64,000 bases of DNA from Oscillospiraceae bacterium (GTDB lineage Bacteria > Bacillota > Clostridia > Oscillospirales > Ruminococcaceae), in NCBI GenBank assembly GCA_017547245.1, contig JAFYQD010000007.1:1-64000 (forward strand), read 5' to 3'. The notes beneath the pieces are model-generated. The model was not told the origin of the DNA. It did not search any database and saw only the letters and a program-made list of their open reading frames with translations. The position numbers and the translations under genes are program-made. Positions 25,687 to 33,131 of this stretch are shown here, in pieces (position 1 is the first letter of the stretch; the number at the start of each line of letters is the position of its first letter).

Positions 25687-25761
25687 CGCTATCGATAGAC
25701 CGGTCATTTACGGCGTCCGGGTAGAGACTTCAAATCCATATCATTTGCTATATATCGAGCG
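25687..25761 (-). ncRNA. Purine riboswitch aptamer with variant junction
   Basis: Read on the minus strand: P1 TCGATA with TATCGA; ATATGGA in L2 (plus-strand 25735-25741); J2/3 GTCTCTACC (25720-25728); loop CCGTAAA in L3 (25707-25713). P3 has an internal A-A mismatch. J3/1 reads GTC where known guanine aptamers have GAC; the ligand-pairing C (25698) is kept and the base before it is U in place of A. The aptamer precedes a nucleoside importer operon. Ligand class is guanine-like by the C, but the change next to it makes guanosine, 2'-deoxyguanosine or another purine worth considering. Confidence 0.82.
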
Positions 25762-25968
25762 GTAATTTAATATTCAAGTTTCACTATTTTTCTGTACATA
25801 TTAAGATTATCAGCCAAACAATCAAATGTCAATTGAGATTTTGGTTGATTAAAATCACTTATTTTGACACGATTCGGGCAAGTTGCACATAGTGCTGGTT
25901 TTAATTGGAATTTTACCCCCCAACATTTCGTCCGTTTTCTGTTTTTTTATTTAAGTGATATATGAAAG

Positions 25969-25997
25969 TTTACATATTTTAGAAAAAGAGCTATAAT
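25969..25997 (+). promoter_or_regulatory. Sigma-A promoter of xpt
   Basis: TTTACA (25969-25974), a 17-base spacer and TATAAT (25992-25997). About 80 bases of leader follow, without a purine aptamer. Confidence 0.85.
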
Positions 25998-26083
25998 AAA
26001 AGGCAACAAATCAAGGTGAAAGTAACCTTTTGAAACGGAAGCAATCAAAAACCTGCCTTAAGGTAATTTCGGAGGTATGCATC

Positions 26084-26665
26084 ATGAATTTTTTGGAAGA
26101 ACGCATTCTGAAAGACGGTATTGTAAAACCCAACAATGTACTGAAGGTTGACAGTTTCCTCAATCATCAGATGGATATTTCCCTGATGGAAGAAATCGGT
26201 CGTGAGTTTAAGCGCCGCTTTGCCGACAAAGACATCACCAAAGTTCTGACCATTGAAGCTTCCGGCATCGGCATTGCCTGTTTTGTGGCAAAGGAATTCG
26301 GTGTTCCCATGGTGTTTGCCAAAAAATCCAAGTCGATTAACATCGACAGCGAAGTTTATATGGCTGAGGTGGAATCCTTTACCCACAAGAATAAAAACAA
26401 CGTTATTGTTTCGAAGAAATTTTTGAACCAGGGCGATCGTGTTTTGGTTATCGATGACTTTTTGGCCAACGGCTGTGCCCTTCAGGGTCTTATCGCCATT
26501 GCAAAGTCTGCCGGAGCAACCGTAGAGGGCATCGGCATTGTTATTGAAAAGGGCTTCCAGATTGGCGGTCAGGTTATCCGAAACCTGGGTATTCAGCTTG
26601 AATCGCTGGCCATCATTGATGCTATGGATGCCGAAAACGGCTCCATCACCTTCCGTGAACAATAA
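26084..26665 (+). CDS. xpt: Xanthine phosphoribosyltransferase
   Basis: It converts xanthine (and guanine weakly) with PRPP to the nucleotide for purine salvage. The 193-residue protein has the type I PRTase PRPP loop VLVIDDFLANGCA at about residues 123-135, and the Xpt start FLEERILKDGIVKPNNVLKVDSFLNHQMD. ATG 26084 follows GGAGG; the frame extends to 26030 without need. It stands alone between a promoter and a terminator. In Bacillus the gene is under a guanine riboswitch, which is missing here. Confidence 0.95.
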   Translation: MNFLEERILKDGIVKPNNVLKVDSFLNHQMDISLMEEIGREFKRRFADKDITKVLTIEASGIGIACFVAKEFGVPMVFAKKSKSINIDSEVYMAEVESFTHKNKNNVIVSKKFLNQGDRVLVIDDFLANGCALQGLIAIAKSAGATVEGIGIVIEKGFQIGGQVIRNLGIQLESLAIIDAMDAENGSITFREQ

Positions 26666-26680
26666 AAATGATAAAAACAG

Positions 26681-26719
26681 AAAAGGAAGAAGTCTTTATT
26701 TGAGACTTCTTCCTTTTTA
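26681..26719 (+). terminator. Terminator after xpt
   Basis: AAGGAAGAAGTCT pairs with AGACTTCTTCC, followed by TTTTTAT. Confidence 0.88.
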
Positions 26720-26724
26720 TACTG

Positions 26725-26753
26725 TTGACAAAATGGGCTGCAGCGCATACAAT
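26725..26753 (+). promoter_or_regulatory. Sigma-A promoter of arsR
   Basis: TTGACA (26725-26730), a 17-base spacer and TACAAT (26748-26753). Confidence 0.85.
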
Positions 26754-26755
26754 GA

Positions 26756-26774
26756 CACATAGATAGCTGTCTAT
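26756..26774. promoter_or_regulatory. Candidate ArsR operator before arsR
   Basis: ATAGATAGCTGTCTAT is an inverted repeat right after the -10 element. ACATAGA at its left side recurs before arsP at about 27140, where CATATATAAATATG forms another palindrome. Both are placed where an ArsR repressor would act. Confidence 0.5.
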
Positions 26775-26788
26775 AGGAGGTGGCTTGC

Positions 26789-27097
26789 ATGGACGAAAGA
26801 AAAGCTGCACTGATTTTCAAAGCATTCTGCGACGAAAATCGAATTCACATTCTAAGAATGCTGACAAGCGGAGAAAAATGTGCCTGCAAGCTGCTTGAAG
26901 AGTTAAACGTCACACAGCCCACTTTGTCCCATCATATGAAAATTCTTTGCGATTCCGGCGTTGTGGTGGGCCGCAAGGAAGGCAAGTGGATGCACTATTC
27001 CATTTCCGAAACAGGTGGAAAGGCTGCTGTGGATCTGGTAAAGGAACTTACAACCACACAAAGCGGTTGCAGCAACGGGTCGTGTTGTGAAAAGTAA
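26789..27097 (+). CDS. arsR: ArsR-family metalloregulator
   Basis: A 102-residue winged-helix repressor. The helix region KCACKLLEELNVTQPTLSHHMKIL contains a CxC pair at the DNA-binding helix (ELCVCDL-like site in ArsR) that binds As(III), and the C-terminus ends in CSNGSCCEK, which adds more thiols. ATG 26789 follows AGGAGG; the GTG at 26780 is too close. The following gene is an ArsP-type permease, so an arsenical, or another thiophilic metal, is the likely signal. Confidence 0.85.
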   Translation: MDERKAALIFKAFCDENRIHILRMLTSGEKCACKLLEELNVTQPTLSHHMKILCDSGVVVGRKEGKWMHYSISETGGKAAVDLVKELTTTQSGCSNGSCCEK

Positions 27098-27181
27098 GGG
27101 ATAACCTAGCTTTTCCGCACGACTTTCTTTAAGGTTAATACATAGACATATATAAATATGTATATCTGAAAGGAGATATCT

Positions 27182-28195
27182 ATGGAGATGCTCAAAACAG
27201 GCTGGGATTTCTTTCAGAATGAAATTCTGGGAATGAAATGGCTGAACCGATTAATCGGCAGCATTGTGGAGGCGGTCGGGCTTGACCCAGCAAGCCGTGT
27301 TGGCGGCAGCGTCCGGTTTTTCTTTTACGACACCATCAAAATTATGGTCTTGTTGGGTGTGCTGATTCTCATCATCTCTTACATCCAAAGTTTCTTTCCG
27401 CCCGAACGGACCAAAAAGATTCTTGGCCGATTTCACGGCATTGGGGCAAACTCTGTGGCGGCGCTGCTTGGTACGGTAACGCCATTCTGCTCCTGTTCGT
27501 CCATTCCGCTGTTTATTGGTTTTACCAGCGCTGGTTTGCCCTTGGGGGTAACCTTTTCCTTCCTGATTTCCTCGCCCATGGTGGATTTGGGAAGTCTGGT
27601 GCTGCTTATGAGCATCTTTGGCTGGAAGGTGGCTGTGGTATATGTGGTGCTGGGCCTTATAATTGCCATTGTGGGTGGCACAATGATTGAAAAACTGCAT
27701 TTGGAAAATCAGGTGGAGGAGTATATCCGCAAGGGCAAGTCAATCGATATTGCACAGGAAGAACTGCATTTTAAGGAACGCATAAAGTATGCCTGGGAGC
27801 AGGTGGTATCCACCGCCAAAAAGGTGTTCCCCTATGTGCTGGTGGGGGTTGGCATTGGTGCCTTCATACACAACTGGATTCCCGAAGAATTTATCGTGCG
27901 GCTTCTGGGCAGCGGCAACCCCTTGGGTGTTGTTATTGCAACCTTTGCCGGTGTTCCCATGTACGCCGATATTTTTGGCACCATTCCCATTGCCGAGGCT
28001 CTGCTTGCCAAAGGCGCACAGCTGGGAGTGGTTCTCAGCTTTATGATGGGTGTTACCACCCTGTCGCTTCCCTCTATGATTATGCTCCGCAAGGCGGTAA
28101 AACCCAGGCTGCTGGGCATCTTCATCGCAATCTGCACGGTGGGAATAATCATTGTTGGTTATTTCTTTAATACAATTCAAGGATTTATTATTTAA
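27182..28195 (+). CDS. arsP: ArsP/SO_0444-type efflux permease
   Basis: An inner-membrane permease of the UPF0718 family, 337 residues with about eight helices. The conserved TPFCSCSSIPLFIGFTSAGLP segment (C103 and C105) is the thiol site of ArsP, which exports trivalent organoarsenicals. Related members export Cu or Zn. The arsR gene upstream favours arsenic. It is followed, with its stop overlapping an ATGG, by the Cys-rich thioredoxin-like gene. Confidence 0.82.
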   Translation: MEMLKTGWDFFQNEILGMKWLNRLIGSIVEAVGLDPASRVGGSVRFFFYDTIKIMVLLGVLILIISYIQSFFPPERTKKILGRFHGIGANSVAALLGTVTPFCSCSSIPLFIGFTSAGLPLGVTFSFLISSPMVDLGSLVLLMSIFGWKVAVVYVVLGLIIAIVGGTMIEKLHLENQVEEYIRKGKSIDIAQEELHFKERIKYAWEQVVSTAKKVFPYVLVGVGIGAFIHNWIPEEFIVRLLGSGNPLGVVIATFAGVPMYADIFGTIPIAEALLAKGAQLGVVLSFMMGVTTLSLPSMIMLRKAVKPRLLGIFIAICTVGIIIVGYFFNTIQGFII

Positions 28196-28209
28196 TGGAG
28201 GAATTTATT

Positions 28210-28614
28210 ATGGCACTGTTCAATTTCGGTAAAAAGAAAGAAGAAAAGAAGGTACCTACCTGCTGCTGCAACGCCGAACCCGTTGCAGAAGAAACCGCAT
28301 GCTGCTGCGGGACTGCTCCCAAGGCTGAACAGGCTGTATCCTGCTGCTGCGGTGCACCCGTAGAGGGTATCTGCTGCATCAAGGTTCTGGGTGCAGGCTG
28401 CAAGTCCTGCCACGATCAGTATGAATTTGCCCAGGCTGCCGCAAAATCAATGGGTCTGGATGTGGAAGTGGAGTACATTACCGATATGGAAAAGGTGATG
28501 GAGTACGGTGTGATGAGCATGCCTGCCATCGTGGTCAACGAACAGGTTGTTTCCATGGGTAAGGTGCTTAAGGTAGCCGATGTGGAAGGCCTGCTGCACA
28601 AACTGGGATATTAA
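28210..28614 (+). CDS. Thioredoxin-fold protein with Cys-rich N-terminal extension
   Basis: A 134-residue protein in two parts. Residues 1-55 contain three CCC triplets (18-20, 31-33, 45-47) and CC at 55-56 in a linker rich in Ala, Glu and Pro. Residues 57-134 are a small thioredoxin fold of the TM0996/MTH895 type with the CKSC active site at 64-67 and a cis-Pro segment MSMPAIVVNEQVVSMG. I chose ATG 28210 because GGAGG at 28197 fits it. Placed with arsR and arsP, it may bind or reduce an arsenical and hand it to the pump; this is inference. Confidence 0.75.
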   Translation: MALFNFGKKKEEKKVPTCCCNAEPVAEETACCCGTAPKAEQAVSCCCGAPVEGICCIKVLGAGCKSCHDQYEFAQAAAKSMGLDVEVEYITDMEKVMEYGVMSMPAIVVNEQVVSMGKVLKVADVEGLLHKLGY

Positions 28615-28683
28615 GTTTAAACATAATTTTGACAGAAGCAGGGTATTGCCGATTTTGACAAAATAGATATCTTGGTTTTAAAG

Positions 28684-28717
28684 CCTTGGTCATTCTTTGG
28701 GGTGACCAAGGTTTTTT
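28684..28717 (+). terminator. Terminator after the ars operon
   Basis: CCTTGGTCA pairs with TGACCAAGG and is followed by TTTTTT. The 69 bases between the stop and the hairpin hold nothing else that I can see. Confidence 0.88.
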
Positions 28718-28847
28718 GTATCTTGTTTTGTATCGGCATTCCTGCCGTGTTTTTATCTGTTTTCAGGCAAAACCCTCTTGAAATCGAGCTTTTTTGATTG
28801 TTGCTTGAAAGAAGATGGAAAATTACCAAAATTAGCATGGTTTTTTC

Positions 28848-28876
28848 TTTACAGCTTTTTTGCTCCAATTTATAAT
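28848..28876 (+). promoter_or_regulatory. Sigma-A promoter of the corrinoid cluster
   Basis: TTTACA (28848-28853), a 17-base spacer and TATAAT (28871-28876). The leader to the next gene is about 105 bases. Confidence 0.75.
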
Positions 28877-28986
28877 CGTCTTAAAAGGAATTTCTATGCC
28901 TGTCCGCAAACGAGGGTCAGGCTGGATTCTCCGATAATTTCTTTTGTATTCAAATCTTCAAAATAAATGAATTAGGAGGCTACACC

Positions 28987-30366
28987 ATGAAAGAATTGCT
29001 GTTTCAAACCTTGCGCCACGAAGAAACCTCCCGTGCTCCTTGGGTTCCCTTTGCCGGTGTTCATGCCGGAAAGTTGAAGGGTTATGATGCAACCGAAATG
29101 CTTACCGATGTTGATAAAGCGGTAGAATCTTTGCTGGAAGTAAACCGTCTGTATAAGCCCGATGGCCAGCCTGTAATTTTTGACCTTCAAATTGAAGCCG
29201 AATGTCTGGGCTGCGGTTTGTCCTGGGCAAAAGATTGCCCTCCTTCGGTTGCAACCCATCCCCTTGATGGCAGCGACGACGAACCCCCTGTAACCCCCTG
29301 CGACTGCTCCATTCCCACCAAAGAATCCGGCCGCATTCCTTATGTTCTTGAGGTAATGCGCCGCATGAAGCAGGAAGTGGGCGAAACCACCGCCCTCTAT
29401 GGCCTTATCTGCGGTCCGTTTACTTTGGCTTCCCACCTGCGCGGCAACAACCTCTTTACCGATATGTACGATTTTGAAGATGAGGTTGCCAGCCTGTTTG
29501 CCTACTGCAAGCGTGTTTGCATGCGTATGGTGGATTATTATGTGGAAGCAGGCATGGATGTTATCGCTCTTGTTGACCCTCTTATTTCTCAGATTTCCAC
29601 TTCGCACTTTGAAGATTTTATGACCGAACCCTATACCGAACTTTTCGACTATATTCGTGAAAAGGGCGTTTATTCCTCCTTCTTTGTCTGCGGCGATGCT
29701 ACCCGTAATATTGAGGCGATGTGCCAGACCAATCCTGACTCTATTTCGGTGGATGAAAACGTCAATTTGCTGGCAGCCAAGGCCATCAGCGATAAGTACA
29801 ACATCGTCATCGGCGGCAATATTCCTCTGACCACCGTTATGCTGTTGGGTAACCAGCAGGACAACATGAAGTTTGCTGTGGATCTGCTGGACTCGGTAGA
29901 GGTCAAGAAGAACTTTATTCTTGCCCCCGGCTGTGATATGCCCTACGATGTGCCCATCGAAAACACCATCGGTGTTGCTCAGGCTGCTCTGGAAACCGAT
30001 GCTGTTCGCCAGATGGTCCAGAACTATCAGGCAGAAGCCGTGGATACCTCCAATGTTGAGCTGCCCGATTATGCCAGCCTGAAAAAGCCTTTGGTAGAAG
30101 TATTCACTTTGGATTCGGCCCAGTGTGCTGCCTGCGGATACATGATGCTGGCTGCAAATTCTGCCAAGGAAACCTTTGGTGATGCCATCGATCTGGTGGA
30201 ATACAAATTTATTTATCGTGAAAATGTTGCCCGCTGTGTAAAGATGGGTGTTTCCAATCTGCCCAGCATGTACATCAATGGCGAATTGAAATACAGCTCC
30301 ATCATTCCTGCTAAGGCTGAACTGGAAAAGACCATTCAGGAAGCCATTGAGTCCTGCAAGAGATAA
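28987..30366 (+). CDS. UroD-family methyltransferase fused to a C-terminal thioredoxin-like domain
   Basis: Residues 1 to about 365 belong to the uroporphyrinogen decarboxylase/MtaA family, whose corrinoid members move a methyl group to a thiol. The late segment ILAPGCDMPYDVPIEN has the third zinc-ligand cysteine known from MtaA/MtbA. The usual HxC site reads SFFVCGDATRN, with Phe in place of His. Residues about 370-459 form a second domain with C380-A-A-C383 in AQCAACGYMML and a NLPSMYINGELKYSS segment, like a thioredoxin fold with cis-Pro. The protein is about 100 residues longer than simple family members. Its substrate and methyl acceptor are unknown. A corrinoid protein and its activator are nearby. 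Confidence 0.78.
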   Translation: MKELLFQTLRHEETSRAPWVPFAGVHAGKLKGYDATEMLTDVDKAVESLLEVNRLYKPDGQPVIFDLQIEAECLGCGLSWAKDCPPSVATHPLDGSDDEPPVTPCDCSIPTKESGRIPYVLEVMRRMKQEVGETTALYGLICGPFTLASHLRGNNLFTDMYDFEDEVASLFAYCKRVCMRMVDYYVEAGMDVIALVDPLISQISTSHFEDFMTEPYTELFDYIREKGVYSSFFVCGDATRNIEAMCQTNPDSISVDENVNLLAAKAISDKYNIVIGGNIPLTTVMLLGNQQDNMKFAVDLLDSVEVKKNFILAPGCDMPYDVPIENTIGVAQAALETDAVRQMVQNYQAEAVDTSNVELPDYASLKKPLVEVFTLDSAQCAACGYMMLAANSAKETFGDAIDLVEYKFIYRENVARCVKMGVSNLPSMYINGELKYSSIIPAKAELEKTIQEAIESCKR

Positions 30367-30399
30367 TTACAAAAGCAACAGCCTGAAAGGAGGCCTGTT

Positions 30400-31323
30400 A
30401 TGAGTAAGCTATATCTGATAACCGGCTTTCTTGGTGCGGGAAAAACCACCTTTCTAAAACAGTTTATTGGTTTGTTTTCCGGGCTGCGCATCCAACTTAT
30501 TGTCAATGAATTTGGGCAGGAAGGTGTGGACGGCATTCTGCTTGCCGAGCTGAAAGCTGTCCTTAACGAGATAACCGGAGGATCGGTTTTTTGTTCCTGC
30601 CGCATGGATCAGTTTGAAAAGGTTTTGCGGGAGTCTGCCGATGTCAATGCCGATGTCATCTTGGTGGAGGCTTCCGGCCTTTCAGACCCAACCGGTGTGC
30701 GCAAACTGTTTGCCCAAAGCGGAAGATTCCCTCATATTGAATATCAGGGAGCCATCTGTTTGGTGGATGCGGTGCGCTTTCCGAAACTTTATGCGACTGC
30801 ACGCACCTGTGTAAAACAGCTTGCCGCCAGTGATATTGCTGTGGTAAACAAAGTGGATAAAGCCACACCGGAGCAGCTGGAACAGACCCTTGGGCTGATT
30901 CAGGGTCAGCGGCCGGAAATGCCGCTGCTGCAAACCAGTTATGGCAGGGTGGATTGGGAAATTCTGCAGACACTTGCCCGGATCCAACAGCTTCCGCCTG
31001 AGGATATGCCGCTGACGGCTGACCTTACTTTGCGCAAACTGTTGGTGCATATTTCGCCCGACATCACCCCCTATCAGCTCCAGAAGTTTATCGAAATGTT
31101 TTTGGAGGTTACCTTCCGTGTAAAGGGTTTTGTAAAAACCAGCGAAGGGGTATATCTGGCGGATTGTGTAGGAAATATGGTTACCCTTACCCCGTTTAAG
31201 GGGGCGGTGCCGGAAGAAAAACAGGGTTTTTTGGTGGTGCTGTCCGGTGCAGGCATGCCGCTGCATAGCCGTGTAAAGGAAGCGCAAAGCTGGTATCCAG
31301 ACCATATACTTGCTATAGGATAA
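30400..31323 (+). CDS. CobW/G3E-family GTPase, probable metallochaperone
   Basis: The 307-residue protein has Walker A GFLGAGKTT at residues 8-16, IVNEFGQEGVD, the Cys motif reading SVFCSC (about 64-68, in place of the usual CxCC), EASGLSDPTGV, and NKVD for guanine recognition. COG0523 proteins deliver zinc, cobalt or other metals. Set between a UroD-type methyltransferase and a radical SAM gene, it may load zinc into the methyltransferase or handle the corrinoid. The Cys motif has one Cys fewer than the standard form. Confidence 0.8.
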   Translation: MSKLYLITGFLGAGKTTFLKQFIGLFSGLRIQLIVNEFGQEGVDGILLAELKAVLNEITGGSVFCSCRMDQFEKVLRESADVNADVILVEASGLSDPTGVRKLFAQSGRFPHIEYQGAICLVDAVRFPKLYATARTCVKQLAASDIAVVNKVDKATPEQLEQTLGLIQGQRPEMPLLQTSYGRVDWEILQTLARIQQLPPEDMPLTADLTLRKLLVHISPDITPYQLQKFIEMFLEVTFRVKGFVKTSEGVYLADCVGNMVTLTPFKGAVPEEKQGFLVVLSGAGMPLHSRVKEAQSWYPDHILAIG

Positions 31324-31378
31324 AACAACCGACATAAAACGATATTGATTTTTTGCCACAGGGAAGGAGTCCCGAGTT

Positions 31379-32335
31379 ATGAAAAAACTGCTGGAAAAAG
31401 CAAAGACCGGTGCAGAGCTGACCCGAGAAGAGGCCCTGCAGCTGCTTGGTATTGAAACCTGCAGTTCCGATTATTACACACTGTTGGGCATCGCCAATGC
31501 TGAGGCGCGCAGAGACTATCAGAACTGCGGCTCTATTTTGGCTCAGATTGGGATAGAGGCCTCACCCTGTCCCGGCAATTGCGCTTTTTGCTCTTTGGCC
31601 GAAAGTGTGTTTCGCAAAGAAGACAGTTTTGTTTTGCCGATAGAAACGGCCGAACAAATCGCAGACCTGTTGGTTCAGCAGGGTACCGATGAGCTGTTTT
31701 TGATGACAACCGCCAACTATACCAATTCGGATTTTCTTGAATATGCCGCAAAGGTGCGGCGCCATCTGCCCGAAGGGATGCGTTTTGTAGCCAATGTGGG
31801 CGATTTTGATTTGGAATATGCCAAAGAACTGCGCAAAGTAGGCTTTACGGGGGTATACCATGTTTGCCGTCTGCGTGAAGGTGTGGACAATGACCTGACC
31901 ATTGCCCAACGCATTCGCTCTATCGAAGCAGCCTGCCAGGTCGGTTTGGAGCTTTATTATTGTGTGGAACCCATTGGTCCGGAACATACCTATGAAGAAA
32001 TGGTGGAAGAAATGGAACGCGCCAGAAAGTATGGCGCCGATGTTGCCGCCGTCATGAAGCGTACCTGTGTGCCCGATACCAAACTTTATGAAAGAGGGGA
32101 ACTGTCCTCGGCCGAATTGGCTAAGATTTGTGCGGTTGCAAAACTGTTCATCAAGCCCAAACGTGCCATGGGTGTGCACGAACCCGATGTGCTCTGCCTG
32201 ATGTCGGGTGCAAACCAGATTTATGCCGAAGTGAGTGTAAATCCCCGAGACCTCAGTCTTTCTACCGAAACAAGCCGTGGTGCTTCTATGGAAAAGGCTT
32301 GTGGATTCCTGCGTGCCGCCAACTGGAACAGATAA
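31379..32335 (+). CDS. BioB-like radical SAM enzyme
   Basis: A 318-residue protein with the cluster motif CPGNCAFC (C64, C68, C71) in a biotin-synthase-like frame (EALQLLGIE at the start, then EASPCPGNCAFCSLAE). BioB has TGxCxxxCxYC with cluster-2 ligands further on; here a run with YHVCRLREGVDNDL and ELYYCVEPIGPEH gives further cysteines. No other biotin genes are present. In the cluster it could modify the corrinoid protein, the methyltransferase or a substrate. The reaction is unknown. Confidence 0.7.
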   Translation: MKKLLEKAKTGAELTREEALQLLGIETCSSDYYTLLGIANAEARRDYQNCGSILAQIGIEASPCPGNCAFCSLAESVFRKEDSFVLPIETAEQIADLLVQQGTDELFLMTTANYTNSDFLEYAAKVRRHLPEGMRFVANVGDFDLEYAKELRKVGFTGVYHVCRLREGVDNDLTIAQRIRSIEAACQVGLELYYCVEPIGPEHTYEEMVEEMERARKYGADVAAVMKRTCVPDTKLYERGELSSAELAKICAVAKLFIKPKRAMGVHEPDVLCLMSGANQIYAEVSVNPRDLSLSTETSRGASMEKACGFLRAANWNR

Positions 32336-32340
32336 ACAGC

Positions 32341-32372
32341 ACCCCCGGTCCAAACAGGACCGGGGGTATATT
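32341..32372 (+). terminator. GC-rich hairpin after the radical SAM gene
   Basis: ACCCCCGGTCC pairs with GGACCGGGGGT, followed by ATATTTAT. A second terminator follows at 32411-32447. Confidence 0.65.
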
Positions 32373-32410
32373 TATGGGCTGGAAAACGATGTGTTTATAA
32401 TAGAAAACGA

Positions 32411-32447
32411 AAAAGCCCAACAGCAATGAAAAAGCTGTTGGGCTTTT
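32411..32447. terminator. Bidirectional terminator between convergent operons
   Basis: AAAAGCCCAACAGC pairs with GCTGTTGGGCTTTT. It serves the plus-strand radical SAM gene and the minus-strand corrinoid gene. Confidence 0.88.
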
Positions 32448-32458
32448 ATAGATTAGGT

Positions 32459-33088
32459 TTATGCGCGGCAGAACTGAACAGCCATGTCGGCAGCAGAGGC
32501 AGCGTCGGGAGTATAACCGTCGGCACCAATCTGATCACAGAAAGCCTGAGAAACAGGTGCGCCGCCAATCATAACCTTAGCATCCAGACCGGCTTCACGA
32601 ACGGCCTGAACAACATCCTTCATAACGGGCATGGTGGTGGTCAGCAGAGCGGAGCAGCAGATAACCTGACAACCCTGTTCCTTGGCGGTCTGTACATAGG
32701 TGGCGGGGGAAACGTTGGTGCCCAGGTCGATTACTTCCAGACCCTTGCCTTCCATCATCATCTTTACCAGGTTCTTGCCGATGTCATGCAGGTCGCCTTC
32801 AACGGTGCCGATGCATACCTTGCCGGTGGCTTCAACGCCGGCTTCGGCCAGCAGAGGCTTCAGCAGACCTGCGCCAACGTTCATTGCACGTGCTGCAACC
32901 AGAACTTCGGGAACAAATACTTCATTGTTCTTAAACTTTTCGCCGATAATGCTCATGCCGCTGAGCAGGCCTTCCTCCAAAATGGTTTTGGCAGGGATAT
33001 TCTCATCAATGGCCTGCTGAACAAGTACCTTAACGTCCTTGGCTTTGCCTTTTTGCAGCTTTTCACAAATTTCCTTAAGCAGTTCCAT
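32459..33088 (-). CDS. Corrinoid (B12-binding) methyl-carrier protein
   Basis: The 209-residue protein has the two-part layout of MtbC/MttC-type carriers. A helical cap (residues 1-85) contains ILEEGLLSGMSIIGEKF. The Rossmann B12 domain has GDLHDIGKNLV with the cobalt-ligand His at 101, then a Ser/Leu loop SALLTTTM and a GGAPVS segment. ATG 33088 follows AAGGAGAAAAG; the frame extends upstream without need. It would carry the methyl group between methyltransferases of this cluster. The gene lies downstream of, and on the same strand as, a PocR-AraC regulator. Confidence 0.92.
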   Translation of the reverse strand: MELLKEICEKLQKGKAKDVKVLVQQAIDENIPAKTILEEGLLSGMSIIGEKFKNNEVFVPEVLVAARAMNVGAGLLKPLLAEAGVEATGKVCIGTVEGDLHDIGKNLVKMMMEGKGLEVIDLGTNVSPATYVQTAKEQGCQVICCSALLTTTMPVMKDVVQAVREAGLDAKVMIGGAPVSQAFCDQIGADGYTPDAASAADMAVQFCRA

Positions 33089-33131
33089 AGTCTTTTCTCC
33101 TTGTTTGAATATTTTTGCGCAGGTCCGATGT

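Noticed and set aside
28617-28868. 83-codon minus-strand frame after the ars operon
   Set aside because: It overlaps the ars terminator and the promoter at 28848-28876, with no motif.
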